DNA of 64,000 bases from Providencia alcalifaciens DSM 30120 (GTDB lineage: Bacteria; Pseudomonadota; Gammaproteobacteria; Enterobacterales; Enterobacteriaceae): contig NZ_ABXW01000046.1 of NCBI RefSeq assembly GCF_000173415.1, positions 62,001 through 126,000 of the forward strand, read 5' to 3'. Positions 18,952 to 27,953 of the stretch are shown in pieces. Position 1 is the stretch's first letter, and each line of letters starts with the position of its first letter. The notes beneath the pieces are model-generated. The model was not told the DNA's origin. It saw only the letters and a program-made list of their open reading frames with translations, and did no database searches. The translations under genes were made by a program, and so were the position numbers.

Positions 18952-21265
18952 AACTTCTGATGAAGTTTCGGAGGCTGTCCGTCGTAAAAGGACAACCATT
19001 TCACCCTTTTGGCTGCTTCCCATCATCGCGATTATGATCGCAGGCTGGCTACTGTTCCAACAATGGGTCGAACGCGGTACACAAATTACCATTCAATTTT
19101 CTTCCGCTTCTGGGGTTGTTGCTGGGCGAACACCAATCCGCTACCAAGGTGTCGATGTCGGAATGGTACAAACAGTGTCCATCAGTGGTGACATGAAAAG
19201 TGTCCTTGTCACCGCGAATGTCAATAAAGATATGCGTTCTGCGCTCACCAGTGGAACGCGCTTTTGGCTGGTCACACCCAAAGCTTCTTTAGCTGGTGTA
19301 TCGGGGTTAGATGCGCTAGTTGGCGGGAACTACATTGGTATGCAACCCGGTACAGGCTCACCTAAATCTCAGTTTATCGCACTTGATACGCCGCCTCTGC
19401 GCAACTTAAATGAAGGTGAATTACTGATTTATCTCACCGCAAAAGATTTAGGGGCGTTGAACGAAAACTCTCCGGTTTATTATCGTAAAGTGCCTGTCGG
19501 TTATATTTCCGATTACTCCTTATTACCTGAAAATAAAGGCGTCTCAATCGCCGTTATTATTAAAAAACGCTACGTTAACCTTGTACGCTCAGATAGCCAA
19601 TTTTGGAATATTTCCGGTATTGAAGGCGGATTTGATCTCAATTCAGGTGCCAGCATCAAAATGGAAAGCCTTTCGGCGGTCATCAATGGTGCTGTAGCAT
19701 TTGATTCCCCTGAAAACAGTCTGCCGGCACAAACGGGACAACAGTACGTATTACAAGCCAGTAAAGACGATGTCAAACCGCTAGATCAGCAAGGTAACCT
19801 AGATTTACAACTCACCCTAACCGCCTTGGATACATTTGGAGTTAACGTAGGTCAACCCGTTGTATACCGCGGGATCAAAATTGGTAAAGTGTTACAACGT
19901 CACTTAACTGACGATAATGTTCAGTTCCAAATTTCCATTTTCAATGAATTTAAACATTTGGTTAAACAAGACAGTAAGTTTGTTGCCAATAGCCGTGTCG
20001 ATGTACAACTGGGTATGAATGGCGTGCAATTCCAAGGCGCTACGCCACAAGAATGGTTAGATGGCGGCTTACATATTATTCCAGGGAAAGGCAAAGATAC
20101 CTTACCCGAATCATTTCCTTTATACCGTACGGATGAGAATGCCAAAGCAGGTGTTTTAGGCTCAACCCTACCAACGACGATTACGTTGAACACCAATACG
20201 CTACCTGATATCCAACAAGGTTCCGTCGTGTTATATCGACAATTTGAAGTGGGTAAAATCGTCTCGATTAAGCCAAATAATGATGGTTTTGCGGTGAATG
20301 TCTATATCTCCGCACAATATCGCAACTTACTCACACCACAAAGTGTATTTTGGGCAGAAGGTGGCGCCAAAGTTCAGTTAAATGCAGGTGGTTTAACCGT
20401 TCAAGCCTCCCCGCTCAGCCGTGCATTTAGTGGTGCGATTAGCTTTGACAATATCCAATCTGGCTCTTTAGATACTTCACGCCAACACACTCTCTATCCA
20501 TCAGAAACTGCCGCGAAAGCCATTGGTAGTGCTGTGACGCTAACCACCTTTGATGCCTCTAAATTATCAGAAGGAATGCCTATCCGTTATTTGGGGATTA
20601 ACATTGGTCAAATCGAATCATTGCAGCTCTCAGCTGATAACCGCGAAGTGAAAGCAAAAGCTATTTTATACCCAGAATATGTGGAAAACTTCACTAAAAT
20701 TGGCAGCCGTTTTGCCATTGTTACCCCCGAGCTTTCACCTTCTGGGGTCAATAATCTTGATACACTGATCCAACCTTATATTAGTGCAGAGCCGGGGCGC
20801 AGTAATAAGAGCCGTTTCCAATTTGAATTGCAAACTGCCAACATTACAGATTCCCGTTATCTCGATGGTCTCACCATTATCCTTGATGCCAGTGAAGCGG
20901 GTTCTATTCAGGTAGGAACGCCAATTCTGTTTAGAGGATTAGAGATCGGAACCGTCACCGGGCTTTATTTGGGAGAGCTTTCCGATCGCGTTTATGTTGC
21001 AACGCGTATAGGTAAAGAATACCAATATCTGATCCGTGATAATACCCAGTTCTGGTTATCTTCAGGTTACAACCTCGCCTTTGGCTTAACGGGCGGCGTG
21101 GTGAAAAGCGGCACATTCAAACAGTTTGTTCGTGGTGGAATCTCACTGGCAACCCCACCAACAGTGCCACTCGCACCTAAAGCTAAACCTGATCAGCATT
21201 TCATTCTGAAATTAGAGCCACCAGCGGACTGGTTAGACTGGGGAACCCCTATCCCCAAAAAATAA
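18926..21265 (+). CDS. letB: MCE-family lipid-transport tunnel protein LetB (YebT), six MCE domains
   Basis: LetB forms a stacked-ring periplasmic tunnel joining inner and outer membranes for lipid transport. A single N-terminal membrane helix lies near residues 28-45 (FWLLPIIAIMIAGWLLF). Six MCE repeats can be counted, each marked by a G-x-P/V-I-x-Y/F-R-G/K-x-x-V/I-G motif (IRYQGVDVG, VYYRKVPVG, VVYRGIKIG, VLYRQFEVG, IRYLGINIG, ILFRGLEIG). E. coli LetB is 877 residues with seven, so this 779-residue form is one repeat shorter. It is translationally coupled to letA. Confidence 0.95.
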   Translation: MENQNHQNETSDEVSEAVRRKRTTISPFWLLPIIAIMIAGWLLFQQWVERGTQITIQFSSASGVVAGRTPIRYQGVDVGMVQTVSISGDMKSVLVTANVNKDMRSALTSGTRFWLVTPKASLAGVSGLDALVGGNYIGMQPGTGSPKSQFIALDTPPLRNLNEGELLIYLTAKDLGALNENSPVYYRKVPVGYISDYSLLPENKGVSIAVIIKKRYVNLVRSDSQFWNISGIEGGFDLNSGASIKMESLSAVINGAVAFDSPENSLPAQTGQQYVLQASKDDVKPLDQQGNLDLQLTLTALDTFGVNVGQPVVYRGIKIGKVLQRHLTDDNVQFQISIFNEFKHLVKQDSKFVANSRVDVQLGMNGVQFQGATPQEWLDGGLHIIPGKGKDTLPESFPLYRTDENAKAGVLGSTLPTTITLNTNTLPDIQQGSVVLYRQFEVGKIVSIKPNNDGFAVNVYISAQYRNLLTPQSVFWAEGGAKVQLNAGGLTVQASPLSRAFSGAISFDNIQSGSLDTSRQHTLYPSETAAKAIGSAVTLTTFDASKLSEGMPIRYLGINIGQIESLQLSADNREVKAKAILYPEYVENFTKIGSRFAIVTPELSPSGVNNLDTLIQPYISAEPGRSNKSRFQFELQTANITDSRYLDGLTIILDASEAGSIQVGTPILFRGLEIGTVTGLYLGELSDRVYVATRIGKEYQYLIRDNTQFWLSSGYNLAFGLTGGVVKSGTFKQFVRGGISLATPPTVPLAPKAKPDQHFILKLEPPADWLDWGTPIPKK

Positions 21266-21273
21266 TCCCTAAC

Positions 21274-21307
21274 AAGGCGTCCTATTTTTCAGCAGGACGC
21301 CTTTTTT
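21274..21307 (+). terminator. terminator of letAB
   Basis: The hairpin AAGGCGTCCT, loop, AGGACGCCTT is followed by six T directly after the letB stop. Confidence 0.92.
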
Positions 21308-21415
21308 ATCTTCCATTCATAAAAAAATATTTTGGAAATGAATTCCATTTATACTATGCTTAATTTCGTTGGGCTGATTTTTTATTGTTAAAATAAAGAG
21401 TAAAGAGGAAATGTT

Positions 21416-21649
21416 ATGAGCATAGTTAAATTGAAAATCTCTTCCTATGAAATCAATGATGCAGTAATGGCGGACAAGCGTAGCGATACCGTGAGTATCC
21501 CTTGTGATTCTGATTCTGAATTCTGCATGCAATTAGATGGCTGGGACGAACATACAAGTATCCCTGCGACACTGAATGAAAAGCCTGTTTTGCTCTATCG
21601 CCAACGTTACGATAAAGAAAATCATCACTGGCTGATGAGAATTGCTTAA
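21416..21649 (+). CDS. yebV: DUF1480 family protein YebV
   Basis: This small cytoplasmic protein of unknown function matches E. coli YebV over its 77 residues. Shared positions include the VSIPCDSDSEFCMQLDGWD core, TSIPA, LLYRQRYD and the ending W.MRIA. A good AGAGGAAATGTT ribosome site precedes ATG 21416. In E. coli rsmF lies between letB and yebV; here it is missing, so yebV directly follows the letB terminator. The SdsR sRNA gene lies just downstream on the opposite strand, as in E. coli. Confidence 0.9.
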   Translation: MSIVKLKISSYEINDAVMADKRSDTVSIPCDSDSEFCMQLDGWDEHTSIPATLNEKPVLLYRQRYDKENHHWLMRIA

Positions 21650-21693
21650 TGAGTGCGAAGGGGCTAAGTCGAAATATCAGATGGGAAATAACA

Positions 21694-21790
21694 CAAAAAA
21701 AGAGGCCTGGTAGATTCCGATTACCGGGCCTTGGGAAATGGCTCTGGCAGAGCCGTGCGCTAAAATTGCCATTGAGACGTAACAAAGTAC
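21694..21790 (-). ncRNA. sdsR: SdsR (RyeB) stationary-phase small RNA
   Basis: SdsR is an RpoS-dependent Hfq- and ProQ-binding sRNA. The minus strand shows the conserved core TTTTAGCGCACGGCTCT, a GGCTCTGCCAGAGCC hairpin, CATTTCCC, and a terminator hairpin (AGGCCCGGTAA with TACCAGGCCT) ending in seven T. This is close to the enterobacterial SdsR I recall, and the position between yebV and yebY is the E. coli one. The length of about 97 nt fits the ~104 nt of E. coli. The 5' end is estimated from the -10 box. Transcription through the opposite strand would give the RyeA/SraC antisense partner. Confidence 0.88.
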
Positions 21791-21796
21791 TCCCTA

Positions 21797-21803
21797 ATAC
21801 TAG
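21797..21803 (-). promoter_or_regulatory. likely sigma-S -10 box of sdsR
   Basis: On the minus strand CTAGTAT precedes the inferred 5' end by about 6 nt. The C just upstream of the hexamer is typical of RpoS-preferred promoters. No good -35 is seen, which also fits RpoS. Confidence 0.55.
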
Positions 21804-21981
21804 CGTTCAGCTTACGTTCTTACCACTTAAATCAGCAATTATTTCACATATTTTTAACACAATTTATTGCTTAATTTTCCAAGATTGAACTATTTGCATG
21901 ATAAGTTAAATCTATCAGAGCAATCAGTAAAACCTTTCAATCGCCATTCCCTTGATCTTTCAGCTAAAAAGTCTCAACATC

Positions 21982-22329
21982 TTATTTATTTTCACACAAC
22001 TTTTCTGCTGCTTGTTTTAGCGGTAATACTCTCTCTTCAACAGATTTCGAGGTTTCAATCGGTGTGAGTAGTACATCGATCGGCTGTGCTTGAATCTGTT
22101 TTTTCTCCATTTGTGCAGTCGCAATATCATTTAGCGGATGCTGCATTAATGTAGCGGGATTAATCACAACCAAGGCTCCATTAGCTCGGCACTCTAACAT
22201 CACTTCTTCACGTTTTAGTGGCCAATCATCGCCAAACTGTTTTTTACTCACTGTCGCCAATGGTGCAGCAACTGCAGTACTGAATGCTCCACTCAGTAAT
22301 AATGCACAAACTAGTAATTTGGATTTCAT
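21982..22329 (-). CDS. yebY: DUF2511 periplasmic protein YebY
   Basis: This 115-residue protein has a signal peptide (residues 1-21, ending AVAA) and matches YebY, with WPLKREEVMLECR, VINPATLMQHPLNDIA and a C-terminal EKLC. It follows copC and copD on the same strand (44 bp after copD), as in E. coli, and YebY has been associated with copper handling through that operon. Its exact role is not known. The terminal cysteine pairing with the central cysteine is plausible. Confidence 0.9.
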   Translation of the reverse strand: MKSKLLVCALLLSGAFSTAVAAPLATVSKKQFGDDWPLKREEVMLECRANGALVVINPATLMQHPLNDIATAQMEKKQIQAQPIDVLLTPIETSKSVEERVLPLKQAAEKLCENK

Positions 22330-22373
22330 CTAAAGTAACCTTGTCAAACGAGGGTTATATACATAGGAAGCTA

Positions 22374-23270
22374 TTATACAGGTTGGTAGGTAGCAAAAAT
22401 AGACACCGCAAGAATAGCGATAGTTCCTAGCAATAATTCAGCCCAACTATTCATAATCAAATAGCTGATACGCCCTTGCTGCTGAAGACGGGGAACCACC
22501 CAATAACGATTGGTTAGTGCTAACAATACCATCAATCCAACTAATACAATTTTTAGCCATAGCCAAGATTGATATTCGGACAACACTGACGAGAATGGCC
22601 AATCAGGCAATAAAATCACACTATTGATAATTCCTGTGACAAGGACGCAAATAACCGCAAGATGCCCTAATTGTGAGTAACGCTTCATTGAAATCACAAT
22701 TTGCTGGTCTAATCCCGTTTTAAGTTTATCTTTACTGCGCAAGAATTGAATACAAATCAGAAATGGCCACAACCCGCCAAACCAATATGCACAACTAATC
22801 AGATGAATAAATTGGTTGATTTGGTGAAACACACCTAATCCCCCATCATGCATTGCAGCATGTCCAATTAATGCATGCAAACCAAGGATAATAATGGAAA
22901 AAATAAGGATAAGATAAAGCTTTAGCGTAATCGGGCGTATAAATAGCACCGCCAATAAGCCAACCGCACAGAGGATTTCCCAACGCCAGATTTGTCCAAA
23001 CGTTGTGCCGAGTACACCTTGCCAAATAGTCATATCAAGCGCATCTTCCCAGCCATCGCCCATCAAACCTGATTGAGCAATCATCCAGCAAAATGTGGTA
23101 ATAATCGTGATAACTGCGCTAAAGATAATACTTTTCTTCAGTGCAGTTTGTAACAATTCGCGAAATTGCCCGCGACAAACTATCACCGCAAACATTGACA
23201 TTCCACACATCAACATTGCGGCGATAAAGTGAGCAAATCGCGTTAAGGTATAAAATGCTTCTAGTGACAT
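22374..23270 (-). CDS. copD: copper resistance inner-membrane protein CopD (YebZ)
   Basis: CopD is a polytopic membrane protein proposed to move copper into the cytoplasm together with CopC. The 298 residues form about eight helices with conserved membrane histidines (RFAHFIAAML, LIGHAAMHDGG, INQFIHLISCAYWFGGLWPF). The copC stop and the copD start are 1 bp apart, so the two are translated together. E. coli YebZ is 290 residues. The substrate assignment follows the family. Confidence 0.93.
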   Translation of the reverse strand: MSLEAFYTLTRFAHFIAAMLMCGMSMFAVIVCRGQFRELLQTALKKSIIFSAVITIITTFCWMIAQSGLMGDGWEDALDMTIWQGVLGTTFGQIWRWEILCAVGLLAVLFIRPITLKLYLILIFSIIILGLHALIGHAAMHDGGLGVFHQINQFIHLISCAYWFGGLWPFLICIQFLRSKDKLKTGLDQQIVISMKRYSQLGHLAVICVLVTGIINSVILLPDWPFSSVLSEYQSWLWLKIVLVGLMVLLALTNRYWVVPRLQQQGRISYLIMNSWAELLLGTIAILAVSIFATYQPV

Positions 23271-23271
23271 A

Positions 23272-23658
23272 TTATTTCACAGTGAAGCTATAGTTCCCTT
23301 TTGTTTTATGTCCATCAACAGAGACCACGCTCCATTGAACATCATATTTACCCGCAGCTAGCTTACTTTCGACAGGAATAATGACTTTGGTATTGTTGCT
23401 AGGATCTAAAGCAGCTTTACCTGTTTTGATAGTTTGTTTATTTTCATCGGTCACATTAACTTTAGTAAAGTTAACTTCAATGCCTTCAGAAAAATTCAGC
23501 GTGATTGCTTCAGGGGCTTGCTCTAGAGCGGCGCCCTCAGCGGGTAATTGATCTTTCAGATGGGCATGCGCGAAGGCTTGTTGAAATGACATTCCTAAGA
23601 ACAGTACAGCGACCGCGCTTAATTTACGCCAAGATGATTTTATCTGGTTGATTGGCAT
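23272..23658 (-). CDS. copC: periplasmic copper-binding protein CopC (YobA)
   Basis: CopC is a small beta-barrel periplasmic protein that binds Cu(II). A signal peptide is followed immediately by the histidine-led Cu(II) site (cleavage near QAFA, then HAHLKDQLPAEG). The second ligand set lies in WSVVSVDGHKTKGNYSFTVK. The length of 128 residues is typical. It heads the copC-copD-yebY operon on the minus strand. No CueR or CusR box could be identified with confidence upstream. Confidence 0.94.
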   Translation of the reverse strand: MPINQIKSSWRKLSAVAVLFLGMSFQQAFAHAHLKDQLPAEGAALEQAPEAITLNFSEGIEVNFTKVNVTDENKQTIKTGKAALDPSNNTKVIIPVESKLAAGKYDVQWSVVSVDGHKTKGNYSFTVK

Positions 23659-23801
23659 AGTAACCTCTTAATTTGCAGGTGAATTTAGATATATTGCCAA
23701 TCATTATACGGAAAATAATACGATGCGCAGCGATAAAAGCAGATTTTCTCAGCCAGCTTGTGAACTTTGACACAAAACGAGAATAAAACTCACTCGCAAA
23801 A

Positions 23802-23837
23802 ATAAAACAAGCGCCATTCATTACTGAGATGGCGCTT
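23802..23837 (-). terminator. terminator of ftnA
   Basis: On the minus strand AAGCGCCA, a loop and TGGCGCTT are followed by a T-rich tract, 24 bp after the ftnA stop. Confidence 0.8.
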
Positions 23838-23860
23838 GAAACATAAAATAAGGAAATAGA

Positions 23861-24364
23861 TTAAACGTGCGCTGCTGCCGCTAAACCTTTCAGATCTTTA
23901 TCCAATAAGAATAGAGATTTACCTGATTCACCCACCATGCCCAGTTTATCAAGCACAGATTTGAACAGTTTCTCTTCTTCATGCTGCTCTGCCACATACC
24001 ATTGCAGGAAGTTAAATGTTGAATAATCTTGAGTCGTCATCGCTAAATGCGCTAACTTATTGATTTCTGAAGTAATTAACTGCTCATGTTCATAGGTTTT
24101 GTTGAATACATCAGCGATAGAGTCAAAATTTTCTGGTGGAGCAGCAATCGCACCTAAGCGAGGTAATGCACCTGTATCGCTAAGGTAATTAAATAAACGT
24201 TGCATATGTTCCATCTCTTCTTGCGAGTGTGCTTTTAAGAATGCAGCTGCGCCTTCAAAACCTTTATCGCTACACCAAGCACTCATCTGTAAGTACAGGT
24301 TGGCAGAGAAGAATTCAAGATTCAGTTGTTTATTTAGCGCTTCAATCATGTCAGCTTTTAACAT
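23861..24364 (-). CDS. ftnA: non-haem ferritin FtnA
   Basis: FtnA forms a 24-subunit shell that oxidises and stores iron in the cytoplasm. The 167-residue four-helix bundle carries ferroxidase ligands in [14 protein letters not shown] (E17 region), [10 protein letters not shown] (E50 and H53 region), and later [15 protein letters not shown] (E126-E130 region). The length is close to E. coli FtnA (165). It is a single gene with its own terminator and a 290-bp AT-rich upstream region where no Fur box is evident. Confidence 0.95.
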   Translation of the reverse strand: MLKADMIEALNKQLNLEFFSANLYLQMSAWCSDKGFEGAAAFLKAHSQEEMEHMQRLFNYLSDTGALPRLGAIAAPPENFDSIADVFNKTYEHEQLITSEINKLAHLAMTTQDYSTFNFLQWYVAEQHEEEKLFKSVLDKLGMVGESGKSLFLLDKDLKGLAAAAHV

Positions 24365-24655
24365 AGTTCTACCTTAATGATGATGATTTTAAGAAGTTAT
24401 ACTGCACAGTAACATAATAAATGAATTCATAAAACATTCTTTCCATAAAATTTAATTTATTGATTAACAATGATTTTTAGTAAAAATAACACGAATCAAT
24501 CGCATTAGCTTTTCATTACCGTCATAATCCTAATTGGCGACTATTATCGAGTTTGAATTTGATATTATTCATTGGTGATATCTTTATTTTATCAAGATTT
24601 TCTGTACTTCAATTGCTACAATTACGGCTGATGTTGTTAACTGTTAGGATTTAAA

Positions 24656-24886
24656 ATGAGCCACAATCTTGCCATCCTCCCCAAAGACGAGATGGATAAA
24701 ATCAACGTTGACCTTCTTGCTTCCGGTGTTGCCTTCAAGGAGCGCTATAATATTCCTATTATTCCTGAAGCCGTCGAACGTGAACAGCCAGAACATCTGC
24801 GGGATTACTTTCGGGAAAGACTGGTTTATTATCGCCAGTTATCGATGAATTTTGCTCGTATGCCATATGAGCCAAGAAATCGCTAA
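24656..24886 (+). CDS. holE: DNA polymerase III theta subunit
   Basis: Theta binds and stabilises the epsilon proofreading subunit of the polymerase III core. The 76-residue product matches HolE in length and sequence ([25 protein letters not shown], then [15 protein letters not shown]). The start ATG 24656 follows TTAGGATTTAAA. It is monocistronic and convergent with yebF, and the two share a symmetric terminator. Confidence 0.95.
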   Translation: MSHNLAILPKDEMDKINVDLLASGVAFKERYNIPIIPEAVEREQPEHLRDYFRERLVYYRQLSMNFARMPYEPRNR

Positions 24887-24890
24887 AACA

Positions 24891-24918
24891 AAAAAAGGAG
24901 AATTCAATTCTCCTTTTT
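24891..24918. terminator. shared terminator of holE and yebF
   Basis: The near-perfect palindrome AAAAAGGAGAATT, C, AATTCTCCTTTTT lies between the convergent holE and yebF stops and has T runs on both strands. Confidence 0.88.
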
Positions 24919-24937
24919 CGTTCGCTAAACCTGCAAA

Positions 24938-25303
24938 TTAATTGCTGGTGTTATACGTAATCGTGTCGTTTTTGCAATTGACTGTAACACGGTAGTGCAA
25001 ATCAGATTTTGAGCCTCTGACCACTAAAGGAAGTATGTAACCCTCTTCAGTTTTAGTCACTTCATTGTCATTAATCCAAGCAACTGCTTTTTTACCTACC
25101 GCCGCTTTTTCATCTGCCCAACGTGGTAATCTGTTGTTCATAAAGTCATTTTTAACTTGAGCTGCAATTTGTGGTTCAGTGAGATTACCACAACTCACAA
25201 ATGCCGCAGCTTTACCTTCTTCCTTGTTAGCACTGAACGCAAACGAGCTTAATACAAGCGCACAACCGCCTAAAACAACTGCCATTTTTTTATTAATATT
25301 CAT
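24938..25303 (-). CDS. yebF: secreted protein YebF
   Basis: YebF is a small protein that E. coli exports through the periplasm and outer membrane porins. The product here has a signal peptide (residues 1-23, ending SFA) and the family core: CGNLTEPQIAAQVKNDF, NRLPRWAD, KKAVAWIND, LPLVVRGSKSDLHYRVTVNC, with the two cysteines that form the disulfide. The ATG at 25303 follows GGAGGAT; the frame continues upstream but without a better start. The length of 121 residues is like the 118 of E. coli. It is convergent with holE. Confidence 0.9.
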   Translation of the reverse strand: MNINKKMAVVLGGCALVLSSFAFSANKEEGKAAAFVSCGNLTEPQIAAQVKNDFMNNRLPRWADEKAAVGKKAVAWINDNEVTKTEEGYILPLVVRGSKSDLHYRVTVNCKNDTITYNTSN

Positions 25304-25508
25304 ACCATCCTCCGGCACCCACGAGATGTAGGTGAAATTGAGATCCATTTTACTCACCAAAACTGCATCAAGGTTAACAACGCCACGCATATATGCTGAC
25401 GTTATCCATACAGTGTAGTTGCTAAAATAAAACCTATGAGCAAAATGACTTAACCGATATGAATTTATCAGAAATATTTTTAAATGTTAATAGTATGTTT
25501 ACCGATTA

Positions 25509-25688
25509 TTAATTTTCATCATCGAATCGAGCAACAATTTGCTCTTTATCTTGGTATTTTTCTCTGATTTCGTGCGCTACCAGCGCAATCGCCTCTCCAC
25601 TACTCATGCCATCTGCCATCAATTGGTGAATACGCTCAACGGCTTCTTGTTGCTCTTCATGGGAAAGTGCTGGCATACCTGAAAACAT
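25509..25688 (-). CDS. yoaH: YoaH family protein
   Basis: This 59-residue cytoplasmic protein of unknown function equals E. coli YoaH in length and shares [31 protein letters not shown] with it in two blocks, ending IVARFDDEN. Three possible starts lie in a row (TTG, ATG, ATG); 25688 is preferred because AGAGG sits at the right distance. It is divergent from pabB, the same arrangement as in E. coli. Confidence 0.9.
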   Translation of the reverse strand: MFSGMPALSHEEQQEAVERIHQLMADGMSSGEAIALVAHEIREKYQDKEQIVARFDDEN

Positions 25689-25825
25689 CATCAACCTCTT
25701 TAAATTGTGGACTTATTTTATACATTAGGATTTTCAGCAAATTTTAACAGCTCTTACCTTAATAAGGTAAGATTATATGGTAATCTGGCATCATTCACTG
25801 TAGAACCCGATATTAATTGATTGAT

Positions 25826-27196
25826 ATGGCTATTAATAAAATACAACTTCCTTACAGCCCAAATGCGGCATTAGATTATTTTGCACCGTTATCACACCAA
25901 CCGTGGGCTATGCTACTCCACTCAGGTCAGGCTGAGCACTCACACAATCGCTATGATATGATTGTCGCCGATCCGGTCGCAACCCTACTAACCCGTGGTC
26001 CTCAAACCGAAATTCAAATACAAAACCAACCCATACAATATTCGGAACAGGACCCTTTCGCCCTTTTACAACAGCAAATTGATCAATACCCCGAAGCAAA
26101 ATGCATGGATGAGCACTTGCCATTCCAAGGTGGCGCTATGGGTATTTGGAGTTATGATCTCGGTCGCCGCATCGAAAAATTGCCTGAACTCGCCACAACT
26201 GAACTGAAGTTTCCTGATATGGCAGTCGGTATTTATTTATGGGGTTTAATTGTCGACCATCATGAACAATGTGTGACGTTGTTTAGTCATCAAGATGTCG
26301 AGCAGCGGTTAGCCTGGTTGCAGGCGCAGAAAACGTCACGTAAAGCGCCCTTTGCACTAACATCGCCGTGGCATGCCAACATGACTGAAGAGCAATACCA
26401 TGAAAATATTGCCCGAATTCACCAATACTTACGCGAAGGTGATTGCTACCAAATCAACCTTGCACAGCGCTTTAAAGCTAAATATAAAGGTAATGAATGG
26501 GATGCTTTTCTAACGCTGAATCAACATAACCGCGCGCCATTCTCCTCGTTCATTCGCTTGCCTGATAATGCTATTATCAGCATTTCACCTGAACGCTTTA
26601 TTCTATTAGAAAAAGGTGAGATTCAAACACGCCCCATTAAAGGAACATTACCTCGACTTGATTCTCCAGAAGAAGATCAGCTGCAAGCTGAAAAGTTAGC
26701 AAACTCATCGAAAGATCGTGCTGAAAACTTGATGATTGTAGACTTACTACGTAATGACATTGGACGCGTCGCAAAACCCGGTACTGTGCGCGTGCCTGAA
26801 CTCTTTAAAGTAGAGCCATTCCCTGCCGTTCATCATCTTGTCAGCACGATTACGGCGACATTAGAGACTCAATACCAAGCTACCGATTTACTTCGCGCAT
26901 GTTTCCCTGGCGGTTCAATTACGGGAGCACCCAAAATTCGTGCTATGCAGATTATTGAAGAGCTTGAACCGAATCGTCGACATGGATATTGTGGTGCAAT
27001 AGGCTATATTAGTTTCTGTGGCAATATGGATACGAATATTACAATCCGTACCCTACTTACTGATAAAAAACAGATTTATTGCTGGGCAGGCGGTGGCATT
27101 GTTGCTGACAGTCAAGCTGATAAAGAGTATCAAGAGACCTTTGACAAATTGCGTTTAATTTTGCCAATACTAGGAAAACTGGATAACGATGACTGA
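25826..27196 (+). CDS. pabB: aminodeoxychorismate synthase component I
   Basis: PabB converts chorismate to 4-amino-4-deoxychorismate with ammonia from PabA, for folate synthesis. The chorismate-binding domain holds the signature QTRPIKGTLPR, followed by DRAENLMIVDLLRNDIGR, PGGSITGAPKIRAM and YCGAIGYIS. The ATG at 25826 gives 456 residues against 453 in E. coli; an upstream TTG in frame is less likely. It overlaps nudL by 8 bp, so the two are co-translated. Confidence 0.96.
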   Translation: MAINKIQLPYSPNAALDYFAPLSHQPWAMLLHSGQAEHSHNRYDMIVADPVATLLTRGPQTEIQIQNQPIQYSEQDPFALLQQQIDQYPEAKCMDEHLPFQGGAMGIWSYDLGRRIEKLPELATTELKFPDMAVGIYLWGLIVDHHEQCVTLFSHQDVEQRLAWLQAQKTSRKAPFALTSPWHANMTEEQYHENIARIHQYLREGDCYQINLAQRFKAKYKGNEWDAFLTLNQHNRAPFSSFIRLPDNAIISISPERFILLEKGEIQTRPIKGTLPRLDSPEEDQLQAEKLANSSKDRAENLMIVDLLRNDIGRVAKPGTVRVPELFKVEPFPAVHHLVSTITATLETQYQATDLLRACFPGGSITGAPKIRAMQIIEELEPNRRHGYCGAIGYISFCGNMDTNITIRTLLTDKKQIYCWAGGGIVADSQADKEYQETFDKLRLILPILGKLDNDD

Positions 27197-27749
27197 GCTG
27201 AATAGCTTTATTAACCGTTTTCAATTGACACTTCCCCTCTCACGCCAACCCGCCACATCGGCGGGTAAAGCGGCTGCTGTGCTCTTGCCGATTATCAACA
27301 AATCCAATCCAACATTGTTACTAACTCAGCGCTCGCCTCTCTTGCGTTCCCATGCAGGGCAAGTCGCCTTCCCCGGTGGTTCACGTGACCCTGAAGATTC
27401 AAATTTAATTGCCACGGCGCTACGAGAAGCCTACGAAGAGGTCGCCATGCCGCCTGAAAAAGTGCAAGTTTTAGGGCAGCTCGCTCCGATTACCAGCATT
27501 GGCGGTTATCAAGTAACCCCGATTGTTGGACTCGTGCCCGATAATATTCGCTATCAAGCGAATCCAAGCGAGGTTTCGTCTATCTTTGAGATCCCGCTGT
27601 TTGATGCGCTATCTCTACAGAAACATAAATATGTGGATATCAATCGCTCTGGTCGTGAGAAACGTGTCTTTTTTTACTGGTATAACAACCATTTAGTTTG
27701 GGGTTTAACAGCATCCATCCTGCACCAACTTGCCTTACAGCTGGATTAA
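27189..27749 (+). CDS. nudL: CoA pyrophosphatase, Nudix hydrolase NudL
   Basis: This Nudix enzyme is thought to hydrolyse CoA and related diphosphates. The Nudix box begins GGSRDPEDSNLIATALREAY and continues EEVAM at about residues 63-87, preceded by the CoA-hydrolase motif LLTQRSPLLRSHAGQVAFPGG. The length of 186 residues matches the family. It overlaps the pabB stop, as in E. coli where yeaB follows pabB, and sdaA follows about 200 bp later with its own promoter region. Confidence 0.93.
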   Translation: MTELNSFINRFQLTLPLSRQPATSAGKAAAVLLPIINKSNPTLLLTQRSPLLRSHAGQVAFPGGSRDPEDSNLIATALREAYEEVAMPPEKVQVLGQLAPITSIGGYQVTPIVGLVPDNIRYQANPSEVSSIFEIPLFDALSLQKHKYVDINRSGREKRVFFYWYNNHLVWGLTASILHQLALQLD

Positions 27750-27953
27750 TTTTCACAGCGAATAATCCTTTTATTCAATTATTTTTCCATTGTCTAAAAT
27801 ACAATTAGTGCTATTTATAACCAATCCACCTTATGTAACTACCTTATTTCAAAAAATACTTTAAACTTACTGGTTAACACTACGAAATAACAGTAAAGTA
27901 GCGCCCTTTAAAATAAATCACTATATCTTCATCTTTTGTTTAAGGAGTCCTGC

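Noticed and set aside
21649-21888. 79-codon plus-strand and 110-codon minus-strand frames over the SdsR locus
   Set aside because: Both cross the sRNA and its terminator hairpin; the conserved RNA explains the sequence better.
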